Made by a program: the position numbers and the translations under genes
From: a bacterium
GTDB lineage: Bacteria > Actinomycetota > Acidimicrobiia > Spongiisociales > JAENVV01
Reading direction: 5' to 3'
Assembly: GCA_024641305.1 (NCBI GenBank)
Contig: JAHEDI010000019.1
Location: 1-63,234 of the forward strand
Length of the DNA stretch: 63,234 nucleotides
Shown: positions 8,735 through 17,402 of the stretch, piece after piece
How the letters are laid out: each line of letters opens with the position of its first letter
Numbering within the stretch: position 1 is the first letter of the stretch
The notes under the pieces: generated by a model
Seen by the model: the letters and a program-made list of their open reading frames with translations, nothing else
What the model was told of the DNA's origin: nothing
The model's database searches: none

Positions 8735-9880
8735 TCACGATTCCGGATGGCGGTCTAGGGTCACTTCGATTGCGATCGTTTCGAACTCTCGCAGAATCTG
8801 AACTGTGACGTTGTCACCTTCACGATAGGTCCGTAGCAGCGCTACTAGTTCGGCCGTTGACGTAATTTCGTTGGCGTTGATGCCGACGATGACGTCCCCT
8901 TCGCGGGCACCACCAGCTCGCAGCGGCGACCCGGCGGGTAGCGCGAAAACCTCAACGCCACCAAGTAAGGAGTCCACGCCTTGCAGTCCCAGGTACCCGT
9001 GGGGGACCTGACCAGTCGCAATCAGCTCGTCGGCGATGGCGAGCCCGGTCGCTATCGGGATGGCATACCCGGGTCCGTCGTCCTCCGCCACGATGGTCAG
9101 GATGCCAGCTACACGTTGGTCAACATCGAGAAGAGGTCCGCCGCTCATCTGGATGGGGAACCCACGGTCGAGTTCGATGAGGTCATACAGGCGCCAGGTG
9201 TCGTTGATATTGAGCCTTTGAGCCGTGCCGATCACGGTTGCTTGATCCGACAAACCCAGAAGGGTGGTGACCCTAGAGCCAACGGTGAGTGGTTCGTCTG
9301 ACGGTTCGCCCATCACGACGAGCGGCGACCCATCAATCCGAAGTACCGCCAGATTCGTAACAGGATCGGTCCCGACCACCGTTGCGATGTAACGGTTCTG
9401 CTGGTCGTCGATCACACTGATCGACTCGGCGGTCCCGACGATATGAGAGTTGGTGAGAACATACGTTCCGTCGTTGATGGCTATTCCCGAACCGAGTCCG
9501 ATCTCGTCGCTCACGTCGCCAGTGACCTCAATGGTCACTGCGAATGGAGCCGAGACGACGGCGATGGTGGTTTCAGGAGGCGGCGGGGACGTCGTAGTTG
9601 TCACCGGATTGGCCACCGGAACGGGCACCTGCAGCTGCGTAAACGCCAATGATGTGCCGATCCCGAGGACCAGGAGAGCGCTCAACCAGCCTGCCCATTT
9701 CGACCATTGACGGCGTGAACCCGGCTGGCGATGGGTGATGGCGCCCTGGGCCGCCAGCGGCGTCGGGCGTGGCTTGGACGCTTCTCCGGCAGGGGTGGCC
9801 GGCAACGGGGGCGGGGTGTCACCGGAGCGACCAGCGAACGGATCGGGCATCGGAATATCGTCGGACGGCTCGTCTGGCAT
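8735..9880 (-). CDS. HtrA/DegP-like trypsin-fold protein with PDZ domain and altered catalytic triad
   Basis: 381 aa. A proline-rich cytoplasmic N-terminus (1-60) precedes one membrane helix (about 62-82), a trypsin-like domain (about 108-285) and a PDZ domain (about 290-375, with GDVIVGINANEITS). The expected triad is H146 (TNSHIVG), then an aspartate in TDLAVL, then the GNSGGP serine. Here the middle residue is N176 (VTNLAVL) and the serine loop reads QMSGGPL (S246). Loss of the aspartate should strongly reduce or abolish proteolysis, so a chaperone or scaffold role is possible. I take ATG 9880 because a leaderless-type promoter sits exactly upstream; a longer frame to 9940 would run through moaE. 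Confidence 0.85.
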   Translation of the reverse strand: MPDEPSDDIPMPDPFAGRSGDTPPPLPATPAGEASKPRPTPLAAQGAITHRQPGSRRQWSKWAGWLSALLVLGIGTSLAFTQLQVPVPVANPVTTTTSPPPPETTIAVVSAPFAVTIEVTGDVSDEIGLGSGIAINDGTYVLTNSHIVGTAESISVIDDQQNRYIATVVGTDPVTNLAVLRIDGSPLVVMGEPSDEPLTVGSRVTTLLGLSDQATVIGTAQRLNINDTWRLYDLIELDRGFPIQMSGGPLLDVDQRVAGILTIVAEDDGPGYAIPIATGLAIADELIATGQVPHGYLGLQGVDSLLGGVEVFALPAGSPLRAGGAREGDVIVGINANEITSTAELVALLRTYREGDNVTVQILREFETIAIEVTLDRHPES

Positions 9881-9894
9881 ATGATCATTGTATG
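9878..9894. promoter_or_regulatory. Back-to-back leaderless promoters for the HtrA-like gene and moaE
   Basis: On the plus strand TATGAT (9880-9885) lies six bases before the moaE ATG (9892). On the minus strand TACAAT (9892-9887) lies six bases before the HtrA-like ATG (9880). Each -10 hexamer overlaps the other gene's start codon, and only 11 bases separate the two genes. Neither start has a ribosome binding site. No clear -35 is seen on either side. Confidence 0.6.
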
Positions 9895-10326
9895 AACGAT
9901 GAAACGCTTCGAACCCGTGTTGGTCTTTCTGCCGATCCACTCGACCCCGGCGCGGTGTACGCCGAGGTGGCTGACGACCGGGCCGGGGCCACCGTTCTGT
10001 TCTCCGGGACCGTTCGAGACCATTCGCCTGGGAAGGTCGACATCGATCGTCTTGAGTACGAGGCCTATGCCGAGCAGGTGGTCGGAAAGATACGTGGGAT
10101 TATCGAGGAGGCTCGCCGGGAGTGGGACCTTCTCCATATCGTCGCCGAACACCGGACCGGGGTCGTTGAGGTCCGGGGGGTGTCAGTGCTCGTGGCGGTT
10201 TCTTCGGTTCACCGAGGAGAAGCCTTTGACGGAGCGCGCTACATCATTGACGAGCTCAAGAAGCGAGCTCCCATCTGGAAGAAAGAGCACTGGCCAGGGG
10301 GAGCCGAATGGGTGGAAGGCGCCTGA
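9892..10326 (+). CDS. moaE: Molybdopterin synthase catalytic subunit MoaE
   Basis: 144 aa. Converts precursor Z (cPMP) to molybdopterin together with thiocarboxylated MoaD. Family motifs are ATVLFSGTVRDHS near the N-terminus, HRTGVVEVRGVSVLVAVSS, HRGEAFDGARYIIDELKKRAPIWKKE with the conserved active-site lysines, and the final WxEG. It stands alone without moaD or moaA nearby and is transcribed divergently from the HtrA-like gene. The ATG at 9892 sits six bases after a TATGAT hexamer. Confidence 0.94.
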   Translation: MNDETLRTRVGLSADPLDPGAVYAEVADDRAGATVLFSGTVRDHSPGKVDIDRLEYEAYAEQVVGKIRGIIEEARREWDLLHIVAEHRTGVVEVRGVSVLVAVSSVHRGEAFDGARYIIDELKKRAPIWKKEHWPGGAEWVEGA

Positions 10327-10340
10327 GGAAATCAGGTCTA

Positions 10341-10357
10341 GCCGCGCCAAGCGCGGC
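10341..10357 (+). terminator. GC-rich hairpin after moaE
   Basis: GCCGCGC (10341-10347), CAA loop, GCGCGGC (10351-10357): a perfect 7-bp stem. It is followed by GTAGAAATTT rather than a T-run. It separates moaE from the liv operon. Confidence 0.45.
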
Positions 10358-10441
10358 GTAGAAATTTGACGCTCAGCCCTCTGATCGGACAGGTGAGTCG
10401 CCTACCATGGCAGGCGCCAGCGATTGACGGAGGAGCCGGGA

Positions 10442-11230
10442 TTGCTTGAAGTCGCCAACTTGGAGGTCGTCTACCACGACGTCATCCTTGTGCTTCGTGG
10501 CGTTTCATTTCAGGTTCCCGATGGCCAGATCGTCGCTCTCCTCGGCGCCAACGGTGCTGGCAAGACGACCGTCTTGCGAGCAATCTCGGGGCTGCTCGAC
10601 GTTCACGACGGCGACATCACCAAAGGCGAGATCAGCCTCGACGGCACCCCGATCCACAGGGCATCGGCTGCCGCAATCGTCGGGCGGGGCGTGACGCAGG
10701 TATTGGAAGGTCGCCGGGTGTTCGGCGAGTTCACGGTCGAAGAGAACCTCCGGGTCGGTGCTCACACCACGAGGGGTGATCTTTCAGGACAGATGGATCG
10801 GGTATACGAGTTGTTTCCCATCCTGGCCGATCGGAGGAAATCCACGGCCGGGTACCTCTCTGGCGGAGAGCAACAGATGCTTGCCATGGGCCGGGCGATG
10901 ATGTCCAACCCTCGCTACCTGATCCTCGATGAGCCCAGCCTGGGCCTCGCACCGATTCTTGTCCAACGAATTCGTGACCTCATCGTCGACATCAACAAGC
11001 ACGGCACCAGCATTCTCCTGGTCGAGCAGAACGCCACGATGGCGCTGTCGATCGCCCAGCACGGCTACATCATGGAAACCGGCAAGATCGTCATGGATAA
11101 GCCGGCCGCCGAACTCATGAAGGATGAAGATGTCCAGGAGTTCTACCTCGGCCTTCACTCAGGCGGCGAAGAACGGAAGTCGTTCCGGGACGTAAAGCAC
11201 TACAAACGTCGGAAGCGATGGCTGTCGTGA
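10442..11230 (+). CDS. livF: Branched-chain amino acid-type ABC transporter ATPase LivF
   Basis: 262 aa ATP-binding subunit of a Liv/HAAT importer. Walker A is GANGAGKTT, the signature is LSGGEQQ, Walker B is YLILDEPSLGLAP, and the H-loop region is ILLVEQN, all typical of LivF. I chose TTG 10442 because GGAGGAG (10429-10435) is well placed. A TTG 18 bases upstream overlaps that site. The C-terminus is extended by a basic tail (YKRRKRW). It is the first gene of a six-gene operon and overlaps livG by 13 bases. Confidence 0.9.
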   Translation: MLEVANLEVVYHDVILVLRGVSFQVPDGQIVALLGANGAGKTTVLRAISGLLDVHDGDITKGEISLDGTPIHRASAAAIVGRGVTQVLEGRRVFGEFTVEENLRVGAHTTRGDLSGQMDRVYELFPILADRRKSTAGYLSGGEQQMLAMGRAMMSNPRYLILDEPSLGLAPILVQRIRDLIVDINKHGTSILLVEQNATMALSIAQHGYIMETGKIVMDKPAAELMKDEDVQEFYLGLHSGGEERKSFRDVKHYKRRKRWLS

Positions 11231-12045
11231 GCGCCCCACTTCTCGCATTCGATGACGTTCGGTTGTCGTTTGCCGGTGTGATCGCCGTGGACGGGATCAG
11301 CTTTGAGGTCAAGGAAGGTGAGCTGTTCGCGATCATTGGCCCGAATGGTGCGGGAAAGACATCAATTTTCAACTGCCTGAACGGGGTCTATCGGCCGCAG
11401 GAGGGATCCATCGTTCTCGATGGGACCAGCCTGCTCGCCATGAAACCGGACAAGATCGCCGGACTCGGGGTGGCGCGGATGTTTCAAAACATCGAGCTCT
11501 TCTCGAACCTGACCACGCTCGACAATATTCTTCTTGGCCGGAACCTGCATATGCGAGCCGGGATTCTGTCGGCGGCCATGTACGCCGGGAAAGCCAAGCG
11601 AGAAGAAACCGTGCATCGTCGGCGGGCCGAAGAGATCATCGATTTCTTGGAGATCGCCCAATACCGCAAGAGTCTGGTTGGCATGCTCCCGTATGGCATT
11701 CAGAAACGCGTCGAACTCGGTCGAGCATTGGCGATGGATCCGCGCCTGCTGCTTCTCGACGAACCGGTGGCGGGTATGAACCTCGAGGAGACCGAGGACA
11801 TGGCCCGGTTCATCCTCGACATTCAGGAGGAACTGAAGATCACGATGATCCTGGTTGAGCATGACATGGGTCTGGTTATGGACATTGCCGACCGGGTCAT
11901 GGTCATTGATTTTGGAAGGAAGATTGCCGAGGGCACGCCTCACGAGATCCAGACGAACCCGGATGTCATCCGCGCCTACCTCGGCGAAGAATTTGTTGGG
12001 TTGGAGATTGAACATTCTGAGGCGAGCGAAGGAGGACGACTTTGA
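11218..12045 (+). CDS. livG: Branched-chain amino acid-type ABC transporter ATPase LivG
   Basis: 275 aa. Walker A is GPNGAGKTS and Walker B is LLLLDEPVAGMN. The signature loop reads LPYGIQKRVELGRAL, with proline where most ABC proteins have serine; this LPYG form recurs in liv-type systems linked to acyl-CoA ligases, as far as I recall. The longer insert after RMFQNIELFSNLTTLDNI is characteristic of LivG. The gene overlaps livF upstream and the ligase downstream (TTGA), so the whole operon is translationally coupled. Confidence 0.9.
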   Translation: MAVVSAPLLAFDDVRLSFAGVIAVDGISFEVKEGELFAIIGPNGAGKTSIFNCLNGVYRPQEGSIVLDGTSLLAMKPDKIAGLGVARMFQNIELFSNLTTLDNILLGRNLHMRAGILSAAMYAGKAKREETVHRRRAEEIIDFLEIAQYRKSLVGMLPYGIQKRVELGRALAMDPRLLLLDEPVAGMNLEETEDMARFILDIQEELKITMILVEHDMGLVMDIADRVMVIDFGRKIAEGTPHEIQTNPDVIRAYLGEEFVGLEIEHSEASEGGRL

Positions 12046-13892
12046 CAGCCACGATTGACCGACCGAGCCGACCGGATGGGTCGATCAGGGTCTCGTCGCT
12101 GCCCGGGCGACTTCGTGAATTGGCGAGCCGCCAGCCGGAGAGCATCGCCCTTCGCGAAAAAGAGTTCGGGATCTGGCGCGAAACGACCTATGGCGAGTAC
12201 TGGCACGATGTCCAGTCAGCCGCCATGGCCATGTGGCAGCTTGGAGTGCGTCCAGGAGACAAAGTGGCCATCCAATCCGAGAATCGGGAATCCTGGGTGA
12301 TCGCCGACCTCGCCGCCCAGGCGATCCAAGCGGTCTCCGTCGGCCTGTATGCAACCAATCCCACCGCCGAGGTCGCGTATCTGCTCCGCCACTCTGAGTC
12401 GAAGATTCTCATCGCCGAAGATCAGGAGCAGGTCGATAAGGCGCTCGCCGTCGAGGATCTTCCAGACCTTGAGAAAATCGTGTATGTGGAGCCGCGAGGG
12501 GTTCGGGCCTATATCGATCCGCGGCTAATGTCGTGGGCGGCGTTTATGGCCGCAGGCCGAGCCGCCCTGGAGGACGATCCACATCGGGTGAACGGCCTCG
12601 TCGACACGATCGACCAGGAATCCACCGCAACCCTCGTCTACACATCGGGAACCACCGGCCCGCCCAAAGGTGCGATGTTGTCGCATCGGAACCTGACGTG
12701 GGCCTCGGAATCGGCGGAGGACCTGATCGCCGCAGGTGGGCTTCCGAAAGGTCAGCCGCAGCTGCTCAGCTACCTTCCCCTGTGCCACGTGTTCGGCCGT
12801 CTCTACGACGTGTGTGGAGCCCTCGCGATGGGTTCGTGCGTCAATTTTGCCGAGTCGATCGAGACTGTGGTCGCGGATCTCGCCGAGATCCAGCCCACCT
12901 ATTTCCCTGCGCCACCGCGTATTTGGGAGAAGATGCATGCGTTGGTCAACATCCGGATGTCGGACGCATCATTCGTCAAGAAGGCCCTGTACACGGTGTT
13001 TCTGAAGGTCGGCATGAAGAACGCCGAGCGTCTCCTCGCCACTGGCTCGCGGGGGTTTGTTGGCGAGATCCTCCACAAGGTGGGACAGGTACTCGTGTAC
13101 CGATCGCTGCAACGCAAACTTGGCATGCAGCGATGCCGCCAGGCCACTAGTGGGGCAGCTCCGATCGCTCCAGAGGTGATCAAGTTCTTCCTGGCCATCG
13201 GCATCCCGCTTTACGAAGGATGGGGCATGACCGAGACCACGGCGCTGGGTACGGGCAACCTGCCGGGGAACGCCCGGCTGGGAACGATCGGCAAAGCGGT
13301 CAACGATGACGTCATGATCCGGTTGGAAGATGATGGCGAGATCCTTATCAAATCACCAGGCATCTTTCAGGGCTACTTCAAGAACCCCGAGGCCACCGCC
13401 GAGACCATCGACGCGGACGGGTGGATGCACACGGGTGATGTCGGAGAATGGGACGGCGACTTCCTCCGGATCATCGACCGTAAAAAGGACATCATTATTA
13501 CTGCCGGGGGCAAGAACGTGTCCCCGTCCGAGATCGAAAACCAGCTCAAGGTGTCACCGTTCATCAAGGAAGCCATGGTGATTGGTGATCGAAGGAAGTA
13601 CCTCACCGCTCTCATCGGTATCGAACTCGACACGACGTCGAACTGGGCCCAGCGTAAAGGCATTACGTTCACCACCTATCGGGACCTTTCTGAAAAGCCG
13701 GAGGTGATCGCGCTCATTCAAAAACAGGTCGATGCGGCAAACGAGCATTTCGCCAGGGTCGAGACCATCAAGCGCTTCGTGCTGATTCCCAAGGAACTCG
13801 ATCACGAAGAAGGAGAGCTGACCGCCACTCAGAAGCTGAAGCGGAAAGTACTCGAGGATCGATTCTCAGATCTGATTGAGCAGATGTACTGA
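12042..13892 (+). CDS. AMP-forming long-chain acyl-CoA synthetase (FadD15-like)
   Basis: 616 aa ANL-superfamily ligase: acid + ATP + CoA to acyl-CoA + AMP + PPi. It has the P-loop YTSGTTGPPKGAMLSH, the GWGMTETT motif, the hinge region GWMHTGDVGEW...IDRKKDIIITAGGKNVSP, and a C-terminal lysine in ELTATQKLKRK. The TTG start overlaps the livG stop and has GGAGGAC upstream. Its place between livG and livH suggests it activates the imported compound, so the transporter may carry a carboxylic acid rather than an amino acid. That is inference. Confidence 0.9.
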   Translation: MTATIDRPSRPDGSIRVSSLPGRLRELASRQPESIALREKEFGIWRETTYGEYWHDVQSAAMAMWQLGVRPGDKVAIQSENRESWVIADLAAQAIQAVSVGLYATNPTAEVAYLLRHSESKILIAEDQEQVDKALAVEDLPDLEKIVYVEPRGVRAYIDPRLMSWAAFMAAGRAALEDDPHRVNGLVDTIDQESTATLVYTSGTTGPPKGAMLSHRNLTWASESAEDLIAAGGLPKGQPQLLSYLPLCHVFGRLYDVCGALAMGSCVNFAESIETVVADLAEIQPTYFPAPPRIWEKMHALVNIRMSDASFVKKALYTVFLKVGMKNAERLLATGSRGFVGEILHKVGQVLVYRSLQRKLGMQRCRQATSGAAPIAPEVIKFFLAIGIPLYEGWGMTETTALGTGNLPGNARLGTIGKAVNDDVMIRLEDDGEILIKSPGIFQGYFKNPEATAETIDADGWMHTGDVGEWDGDFLRIIDRKKDIIITAGGKNVSPSEIENQLKVSPFIKEAMVIGDRRKYLTALIGIELDTTSNWAQRKGITFTTYRDLSEKPEVIALIQKQVDAANEHFARVETIKRFVLIPKELDHEEGELTATQKLKRKVLEDRFSDLIEQMY

Positions 13893-14788
13893 TGACGACC
13901 TTTCTTCAGGCGACCATTGCCGGGCTCTCGCTGGCGTCGATCTATGCGCTGTTGGCTCTCGGGTTTGTGATCATCTACAAGGCCATGCAGGTGGTGAGTT
14001 TTGCCCATCCCGCCGTGATGCTCTTCGGCGCCTACATGGTTTCATGGTTTGCAGTCGACGTCGGGGTGCCGTTCGTCCTGGCTGTGGTCCTCGGTGCCCT
14101 GGCCACCGCCCTGCTCGGTTACCTTTCAGAACGAATCGCCATCCGACCCATGATCGGCAAACCGCTGTTCTCGATTGCCATCGTGACGATCGGGTTGGAT
14201 GTTGTCATACGCACACCGATCAACAACCTCATCGGGCTCGACATCCGGGGAGTGGGCTCCCCGTGGGGTTTCAACTCGTGGACGGTTGGCGGTGCCAACC
14301 TGCCACACCGGAGTGTGGCAATGATTGTCACGGCTCTCGTCATCACCGTGTTTCTGTTTCTCTTCTTCCGGTACACCCGGGTCGGACTGGCCATGCGGGC
14401 AACCGCCATGGACCAGGAAGTTGCCCTGGCCCAAGGAATTAACGTCGGTCGGATCTTTGCGCTTGCCTGGATGATGGCCGGCGCCATGGCTGCGGTGGCA
14501 GGTATGTTCGCGGCGTCCGACCTGGCCGGTCTATCGGCGTCCACCTATATCGTTGGCATCAAAGCCTTGCCCGCCATTGTCGTCGGTGGGCTTGACTCCA
14601 TCAATGGGGCGGTCGTTGGTGCGCTGGTAGTTGGCCTGGCCGAGGCATACACCGCCACCTACCAGAGCAGCGTGGCGCCCTGGCTGGGGAGCAATTTCAG
14701 CCAGGTGGTTCCGTACGTGGTGCTGTTGGCGGTGCTTCTCATTCGACCATACGGTCTGTTCGGGTCCGCAGAGGTCGAACGCGTATGA
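13892..14788 (+). CDS. livH: Branched-chain amino acid-type ABC permease LivH
   Basis: 298 aa integral membrane protein with about eight hydrophobic segments. The conserved permease segment GLAMRATAMDQEVALAQGINVGRIFALAW includes the EAA-like loop that contacts the ATPases. Its ATG overlaps the ligase stop (TGATG). It ends by overlapping livM (ATGA). The strong N-terminal match ALLALGFVIIYKAMQVVSFAH is typical of LivH. Confidence 0.92.
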   Translation: MTTFLQATIAGLSLASIYALLALGFVIIYKAMQVVSFAHPAVMLFGAYMVSWFAVDVGVPFVLAVVLGALATALLGYLSERIAIRPMIGKPLFSIAIVTIGLDVVIRTPINNLIGLDIRGVGSPWGFNSWTVGGANLPHRSVAMIVTALVITVFLFLFFRYTRVGLAMRATAMDQEVALAQGINVGRIFALAWMMAGAMAAVAGMFAASDLAGLSASTYIVGIKALPAIVVGGLDSINGAVVGALVVGLAEAYTATYQSSVAPWLGSNFSQVVPYVVLLAVLLIRPYGLFGSAEVERV

Positions 14789-15894
14789 GGGGGCGACCGG
14801 CACTGTTCACCCGGTACGAGTCAGACTCGGCCATGTTGCCAACAACGACGCAGCGGGTCTGGCTGCTCGTTGGTCTTCTGGTCGTCGCTGGAGCCGCAGT
14901 GTGGCTACCCCGGGATTGGTTGATCCTGATTGCCACCGCGTTTATCGCTTCCGTCGGGGTGATCGGGCTCAACCTGGTGACCGGCTATGCCGGTCAGGTC
15001 TCGCTAGGTCATGCCTTCTTCCTTGGGGTCGGGGCATATGCCGGGGCGGCGTTTGGAGGTGAAGCGACCGACAAACTGGTCGGGTTCGGACTCGATGTGG
15101 TCCTGTGGATCCCGCTCGCCGGACTGGTGGCGGCGGTCATCGGGGCCGCCATCGCTCCGATTGCGGTTCGGTTGAGGGGACTGTATCTCGCGTTCTTGAC
15201 TCTTGGTCTCGTATTCCTCGGGGAACACGTCTTCCGTGAGTGGGACTCCGTGACGGGCGGACCCGGCATCGGCCGTAAGCCAGGCGTGCTCAGGCTGGCA
15301 GGATGGCGGTTCGATCTCGATGGTGAGATTGCCGGATACGCGGTCACCCGCGAACAACAGATCTATTGGTTGGCCTTGATCGTACTGATCATCATGGCGT
15401 TCGCAGCCAAGAACATCGTTCGGTCGCGGATTGGGCGGGCCTTTGCCGCCGTTCGGGATCGTGATATCGCCGCCGAAGTGATGGGCATCGACCTGACCCG
15501 CTACAAGGTGCTCGCCTTTGCGGTCTCGTCGTTCTATGCGGGGGTGGCGGGATCCTTACTCTTTACGGTGACGGGCTTCGTGAATACGAACTCGTTCAAC
15601 CTTCTGCTGTCGTTCGCCTACATCGCCATGGTGGTCATAGGCGGGGCGGCCAGCATCACGGGCTCGATCATGGGCGCCACCTTCTTGACGCTGCTTCCCA
15701 GGCTGATCGATGGTGCCGGGGGTGTTTTGCCCTTTCTCAAGGTGAGCTCTCAGGGGCTACTCAGCACGTCACAACTCGAACGGATCGTGTTCGGGGCGCT
15801 TATCATTGGTTTTCTGATCTTTGAGCCGCGTGGGCTCAATGGGATATGGATGCGGATACGGAATTACTGGAAGGCTTGGCCGTTCAGTTACTAG
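14785..15894 (+). CDS. livM: Branched-chain amino acid-type ABC permease LivM
   Basis: 369 aa with about ten hydrophobic segments. LivM hallmarks are LNLVTGYAGQVSLGHAFFLGVGAYAGA, GRAFAAVRDRDIAAEVMGIDLTRYKVLAFAVSSFYAGVAGSL and the C-terminal FEPRGLNGIW. It begins with ATG overlapping the livH stop. The N-terminal 15 residues are polar and not conserved; a start at the internal Met (MLPTTTQ) is possible. It pairs with LivH to form the pore. Confidence 0.9.
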   Translation: MRGRPALFTRYESDSAMLPTTTQRVWLLVGLLVVAGAAVWLPRDWLILIATAFIASVGVIGLNLVTGYAGQVSLGHAFFLGVGAYAGAAFGGEATDKLVGFGLDVVLWIPLAGLVAAVIGAAIAPIAVRLRGLYLAFLTLGLVFLGEHVFREWDSVTGGPGIGRKPGVLRLAGWRFDLDGEIAGYAVTREQQIYWLALIVLIIMAFAAKNIVRSRIGRAFAAVRDRDIAAEVMGIDLTRYKVLAFAVSSFYAGVAGSLLFTVTGFVNTNSFNLLLSFAYIAMVVIGGAASITGSIMGATFLTLLPRLIDGAGGVLPFLKVSSQGLLSTSQLERIVFGALIIGFLIFEPRGLNGIWMRIRNYWKAWPFSY

Positions 15895-15946
15895 GTCATC
15901 AGAATGCTTCCGACCCTCAGTCGGCAGAACCCAATGGAGGAGACAT

Positions 15947-17353
15947 ATGAGATCCAGCAATCGAAAGGCCCTGGCATGGGTGGCGGTACTGTCGCTTGTC
16001 ATGGCTGCGTGCGCGCAGGAAGCCGAGACAACTACGACGGCCGCTCCCGCCACCACAGTAACTACGGCGGCGCCAACCCCCGATACCACCGAGGCAACAC
16101 CGGATACAACGATGCCAGACATGACGATCGCCACCGACATCGGGGTGACCGAGGAACCATGTCCTGGCGGTAATCCGGATCGCGGCTGCATCTATCTCGG
16201 TGTCTTGACGGACGAGTCCGGACCATTCCAGGCAGCGGCTCCGGCTCTCTATGGTGCCCAGCAGTTGTTCTGGGGAACCGTCAATGCCGGTGACGGTATC
16301 GGCGGCGCCTATGACGTGGCGCTCCCGGAAGAATTGAAGAAGGACACGGCCTATCAGCCAGACAAGTTCGTGGCCGACTACAACCAGATTGCTGGAGAAG
16401 TAGCAGCGGTTGCCCAGTCGCTCGGCACGTCCCAGTCCATTGCCGCGATGGCCGATTATCAGCGTGACCATACGGTTGCCGCTCCCATGTCGTGGTGGTC
16501 AGGTTGGTCTTTTGAAGACAACATCATTGAGTTCGGGACCAACTACTGCTTCGAGGCGATGAACGCCGTCGACTGGGCGGCCGGGGCTTTCCCCGCGCAA
16601 AGTCGTGAATTGGCGACGATTGGAATCCTGGCCATTCCGAATGACTACGGTGCCGACTACTCGGCCGGTGTCAAGCTCGCTGCTGAAGCGAATGGCATCG
16701 AGATTGCCTGGGAGCAGGCTGTGATCCCGGCATCGGCCGGTGGCGACCCCACCCAAACCGAAGCCGTCGCCAAGATTGTTGGTGACGCACCTGATCTGGT
16801 CATTCTTGTGGTTGGTCCGAGTGAGACCGCCGCCATTGTTGGTGGGGCTGCTGCCCAGATGGGTGCAACGGTTCCGTTGTTCATCGGGGCTGCGCCATCC
16901 TGGAACTCGGCGTTGCTGGCTTCGCCGGCCGCCCCGGCTTTCCAGGCGGGGATCTTCTTCCAGTCGTCGTTCGTTCCCGGCTGGGACACGGATTCGGTCG
17001 GGCATGCCAAGATGCGTGCGGCCGTTGAATCCATTAGCCAGCCGCCCAATGACTTCTGGATCTCGGGTTGGGTCTCCCAGTACGGACTCAAGGCTGCCCT
17101 TGAGGGCGCGTACGCGGCTGGTGATTTGACCAAAGCCGGTATCGAAGCAGCCGCCTGGGCGCTTGAGACGGTTGATTACGAAGGCATGATGCCTGAGCGC
17201 TCGTTCGCTGGCGACGCCAACGACATCACTCCTCGCGAAGCGGTGATTGGTGCATACTCGGCCGATGCTTCGACGGGTATCGCCACGATTCAGGACTTCT
17301 TCGTGGGTCCGACGGCCAGCGCCTACGAGTTCACGGAGGCCTGCGGCGGTTAG
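15947..17353 (+). CDS. Liv-type substrate-binding lipoprotein
   Basis: 468 aa periplasmic-binding-type protein of the leucine-binding (HAAT) family. A signal peptide ends in VMAAC, with C22 as the lipidation site. A threonine/proline-rich linker (residues 26-60) tethers the binding domains. The ligand-binding fold begins at IYLGVLTDESGPFQ. The ATG at 15947 has GGAGGA five bases upstream. It is the last gene of the liv operon and is followed by a strong terminator. The ligand cannot be told from sequence; the embedded acyl-CoA ligase hints at an organic acid. Confidence 0.88.
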   Translation: MRSSNRKALAWVAVLSLVMAACAQEAETTTTAAPATTVTTAAPTPDTTEATPDTTMPDMTIATDIGVTEEPCPGGNPDRGCIYLGVLTDESGPFQAAAPALYGAQQLFWGTVNAGDGIGGAYDVALPEELKKDTAYQPDKFVADYNQIAGEVAAVAQSLGTSQSIAAMADYQRDHTVAAPMSWWSGWSFEDNIIEFGTNYCFEAMNAVDWAAGAFPAQSRELATIGILAIPNDYGADYSAGVKLAAEANGIEIAWEQAVIPASAGGDPTQTEAVAKIVGDAPDLVILVVGPSETAAIVGGAAAQMGATVPLFIGAAPSWNSALLASPAAPAFQAGIFFQSSFVPGWDTDSVGHAKMRAAVESISQPPNDFWISGWVSQYGLKAALEGAYAAGDLTKAGIEAAAWALETVDYEGMMPERSFAGDANDITPREAVIGAYSADASTGIATIQDFFVGPTASAYEFTEACGG

Positions 17354-17370
17354 TCAACCCGAAGCACCGT

Positions 17371-17402
17371 CACGAGAGACAACAATCACGAGAGACAACA
17401 AT
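17371..17402 (+). repeat. Perfect 16-bp tandem duplication
   Basis: CACGAGAGACAACAAT occurs at 17371-17386 and again, without gap, at 17387-17402. It lies just before the terminator hairpin of the liv operon. Confidence 0.95.

Noticed and set aside
10366-10394. TTGACG before livF as a promoter
   Set aside because: No acceptable -10 box at a 16-19 base distance.
15821-15946. Upstream extension of the Liv binding protein
   Set aside because: The extension overlaps livM, whereas ATG 15947 has a perfect ribosome binding site and begins a signal peptide.
17371-17402. Start of a CRISPR array
   Set aside because: Only two adjacent copies without spacers; a simple tandem duplication.
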